Source: an uncultured Lachnospiraceae bacterium
Lineage (GTDB): Bacteria > Bacillota > Clostridia > Lachnospirales > Lachnospiraceae
Direction of reading: 5' to 3'
Assembly: GCA_947652735.1 (NCBI GenBank)
Contig: CANTEG010000001.1
Coordinates: 62,001 to 126,000 of the forward strand
Length of the DNA: 64,000 nucleotides
The translations under genes and the position numbers were made by a program. Below are positions 63,015-64,000 of the stretch, in pieces. The notes beneath the pieces are model-generated. The model ran no database searches and was not told the DNA's origin. It saw only the letters and a list, made by a program, of their open reading frames with translations. The first letter of the stretch is position 1; the number at the start of each line of letters is the position of its first letter.

Positions 63015-64000
63015 CTATCTTTGTTCATCCTTAAGCCTTGTAAGAACAGCTATACTTGCTCCTGCAAAAATAAATGTCACACCGAACAGTATTCCCCAGC
63101 ACGACATCACGTGCTTTTTTGTTCTCACAAACATTTTATCGTCCTCATCTTCACCCGTTTCTTCCTCATCATCCTCAGGAAGCTCAACCTCAGCCTTTTC
63201 TGATACAAATTCATCAAACTTTTGAGGGTCACCTGCCACCGCCGAATACGATTCAACCATATCCTGCAAATCATTTATTGTTGCATCATACTCAGCCTGC
63301 ATGTCCGCAATCATTTCATTACAGTCATTTACAAGCTCCTCCTGCTTTTCCTCCGCTTCTTCCTTCGCCTTATCAGCATCCTCTTTTCCTACAGGGACAA
63401 GTCCGTTTAAGTCATTGGTACTTCCAAGTGCCTCCATGGACCACCTACTGAATGTCAAATATGAAATCTTGTCGGTTGCCCCGTTTAACGAAAACAATAT
63501 ACCCGAGAACAATAGCTGTATAATCAGTATAAATGGTGCTATTGACATGGCACGGTCTCCGTTTTTCGATATGGCCGATATAAGCAGTCCAAACCCTGCC
63601 GAGACATATATGGTAACAAAAATGGTTACTATCATCTCAAGAGCAGCATTTCCTATTATAACTCCGTCACATTTTGGTGCTCCCTTTATAATTACAAAGG
63701 TCACTACGAGAATACATGCCTGAATAGCCGCAATCAGTGCCTGCACAATATACTTTGACAGCATATAAAGCGGCAGCTTTAGATTTGCCATATACTCTCT
63801 CTTTAATATGACTCTTTCCTTGTATATTTCCTGAATCGTGTTAAACAATCCCATCCATATTCCCGCACTCATAAGTGCAAACAATATAGAACGTGTCTCA
63901 AACATTTTATCATAAATTCCACTCTCTGCAACAAGTGCCATGAGAAGTCCGATTAAAACAGGCTGAATAAATATCATCAACAGTCGTTCAATATCATTTT
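63015..64000 (-). CDS. ABC-2-type/ABCG-like transporter permease (5' end outside window)
   Basis: The frame stays open to the window edge, so the N-terminus is missing. The first residues (NDIERLLMIFIQPVLIGLLM) look like the segment linking an ATP-binding domain to the permease in ABCG-type transporters, with about six helices in all: LFALMSAGIWMGLFNTIQEI carries the conserved TQxI-type motif. Between the fifth and sixth helix lies a long polar Glu/Asp-rich, coiled-coil-like loop (about residues 200-285 from the first visible Met). An upstream ATPase part is probable. Ends 12 bases before the transglycosylase gene. Confidence 0.7.
   Translation of the reverse strand, partial: NDIERLLMIFIQPVLIGLLMALVAESGIYDKMFETRSILFALMSAGIWMGLFNTIQEIYKERVILKREYMANLKLPLYMLSKYIVQALIAAIQACILVVTFVIIKGAPKCDGVIIGNAALEMIVTIFVTIYVSAGFGLLISAISKNGDRAMSIAPFILIIQLLFSGILFSLNGATDKISYLTFSRWSMEALGSTNDLNGLVPVGKEDADKAKEEAEEKQEELVNDCNEMIADMQAEYDATINDLQDMVESYSAVAGDPQKFDEFVSEKAEVELPEDDEEETGEDEDDKMFVRTKKHVMSCWGILFGVTFIFAGASIAVLTRLKDEQR

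Overview
The window is a gene-dense piece of a low-GC Firmicutes chromosome, most likely Lachnospiraceae (clostridial cluster XIVa; Coprococcus- or Butyrivibrio-like). This is inferred from gene content: PolC-type replicase, an ireB-ruvX-DUF1292 block, a PASTA kinase/phosphatase pair, a DAP-type MurE, sigK, RqcH, and the gene orders gmk-rpoZ / murE-priA-def-fmt-rsmB-rlmN and pyrH-frr-uppS-cdsA-dxr-rseP-ispG-polC. No tRNA, rRNA, CRISPR array, prophage or intact insertion sequence was seen. About 90 percent of the genes lie on the minus strand.

Layout, left to right. (1) 1-5182: a surface-polymer-like operon with a CDP-glycerol glycerophosphotransferase followed by two tandem YidC/Oxa1-like proteins. 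The complete copy is fused to an alkaline-phosphatase/sulfatase-superfamily domain; the second runs off the left edge. (2) 5360-11396: sigK (plus), convergent with an operon ireB, ruvX, DUF1292, RNase J, ylbF, short mltG-like, trmR, trhP, which resembles the yrzL-yrrO region of Bacillus with rnj and ylbF inserted. (3) 11536-12834: a lone plus-strand polytopic membrane protein with a clear promoter and terminator. (4) 12949-25277: a long envelope, isoprenoid and replication operon led by an unusual bactofilin. (5) 25343-28692: a PEP-synthase-like protein without catalytic ends, a HAD phosphatase, and two convergent RlmH-family genes with complementary losses. (6) 28897-43096: a long operon murE, priA, def, fmt, rsmB, rlmN, stp, stk, rsgA, rpe, thiN, putP. 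(7) 43231-48415: yicC-gmk-rpoZ, rqcH and glgA. (8) 48525-52802: dtd, MoxR, DUF58, DUF4129 and an SdpI-family protein. (9) 52803-53831: a scar of decayed accessory genes (GNAT fragment, serine-recombinase fragment, deleted membrane-protein gene). (10) 53832-64000: a zinc-ribbon/clostripain fusion (plus), then unknown membrane protein, yebC, CBS protein, mazF without antitoxin, alr, nnr, a lytic transglycosylase and an ABC permease cut by the right edge.

Most of the window is housekeeping: translation and RNA modification (def, fmt, rsmB, rlmN, rlmH, trmR, trhP, rsgA, frr, yebC, dtd, rqcH), cell-envelope precursors (murE, alr, uppS, dxr, ispG, cdsA) and Ser/Thr phospho-signalling (stk, stp, ireB). 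The parts most deserving attention are the tandem YidC-phosphatase fusions beside the glycerophosphotransferase and the convergent pair of half-degenerate RlmH paralogues. Functions are assigned by recognising family motifs in the translated sequence; no database search was run.
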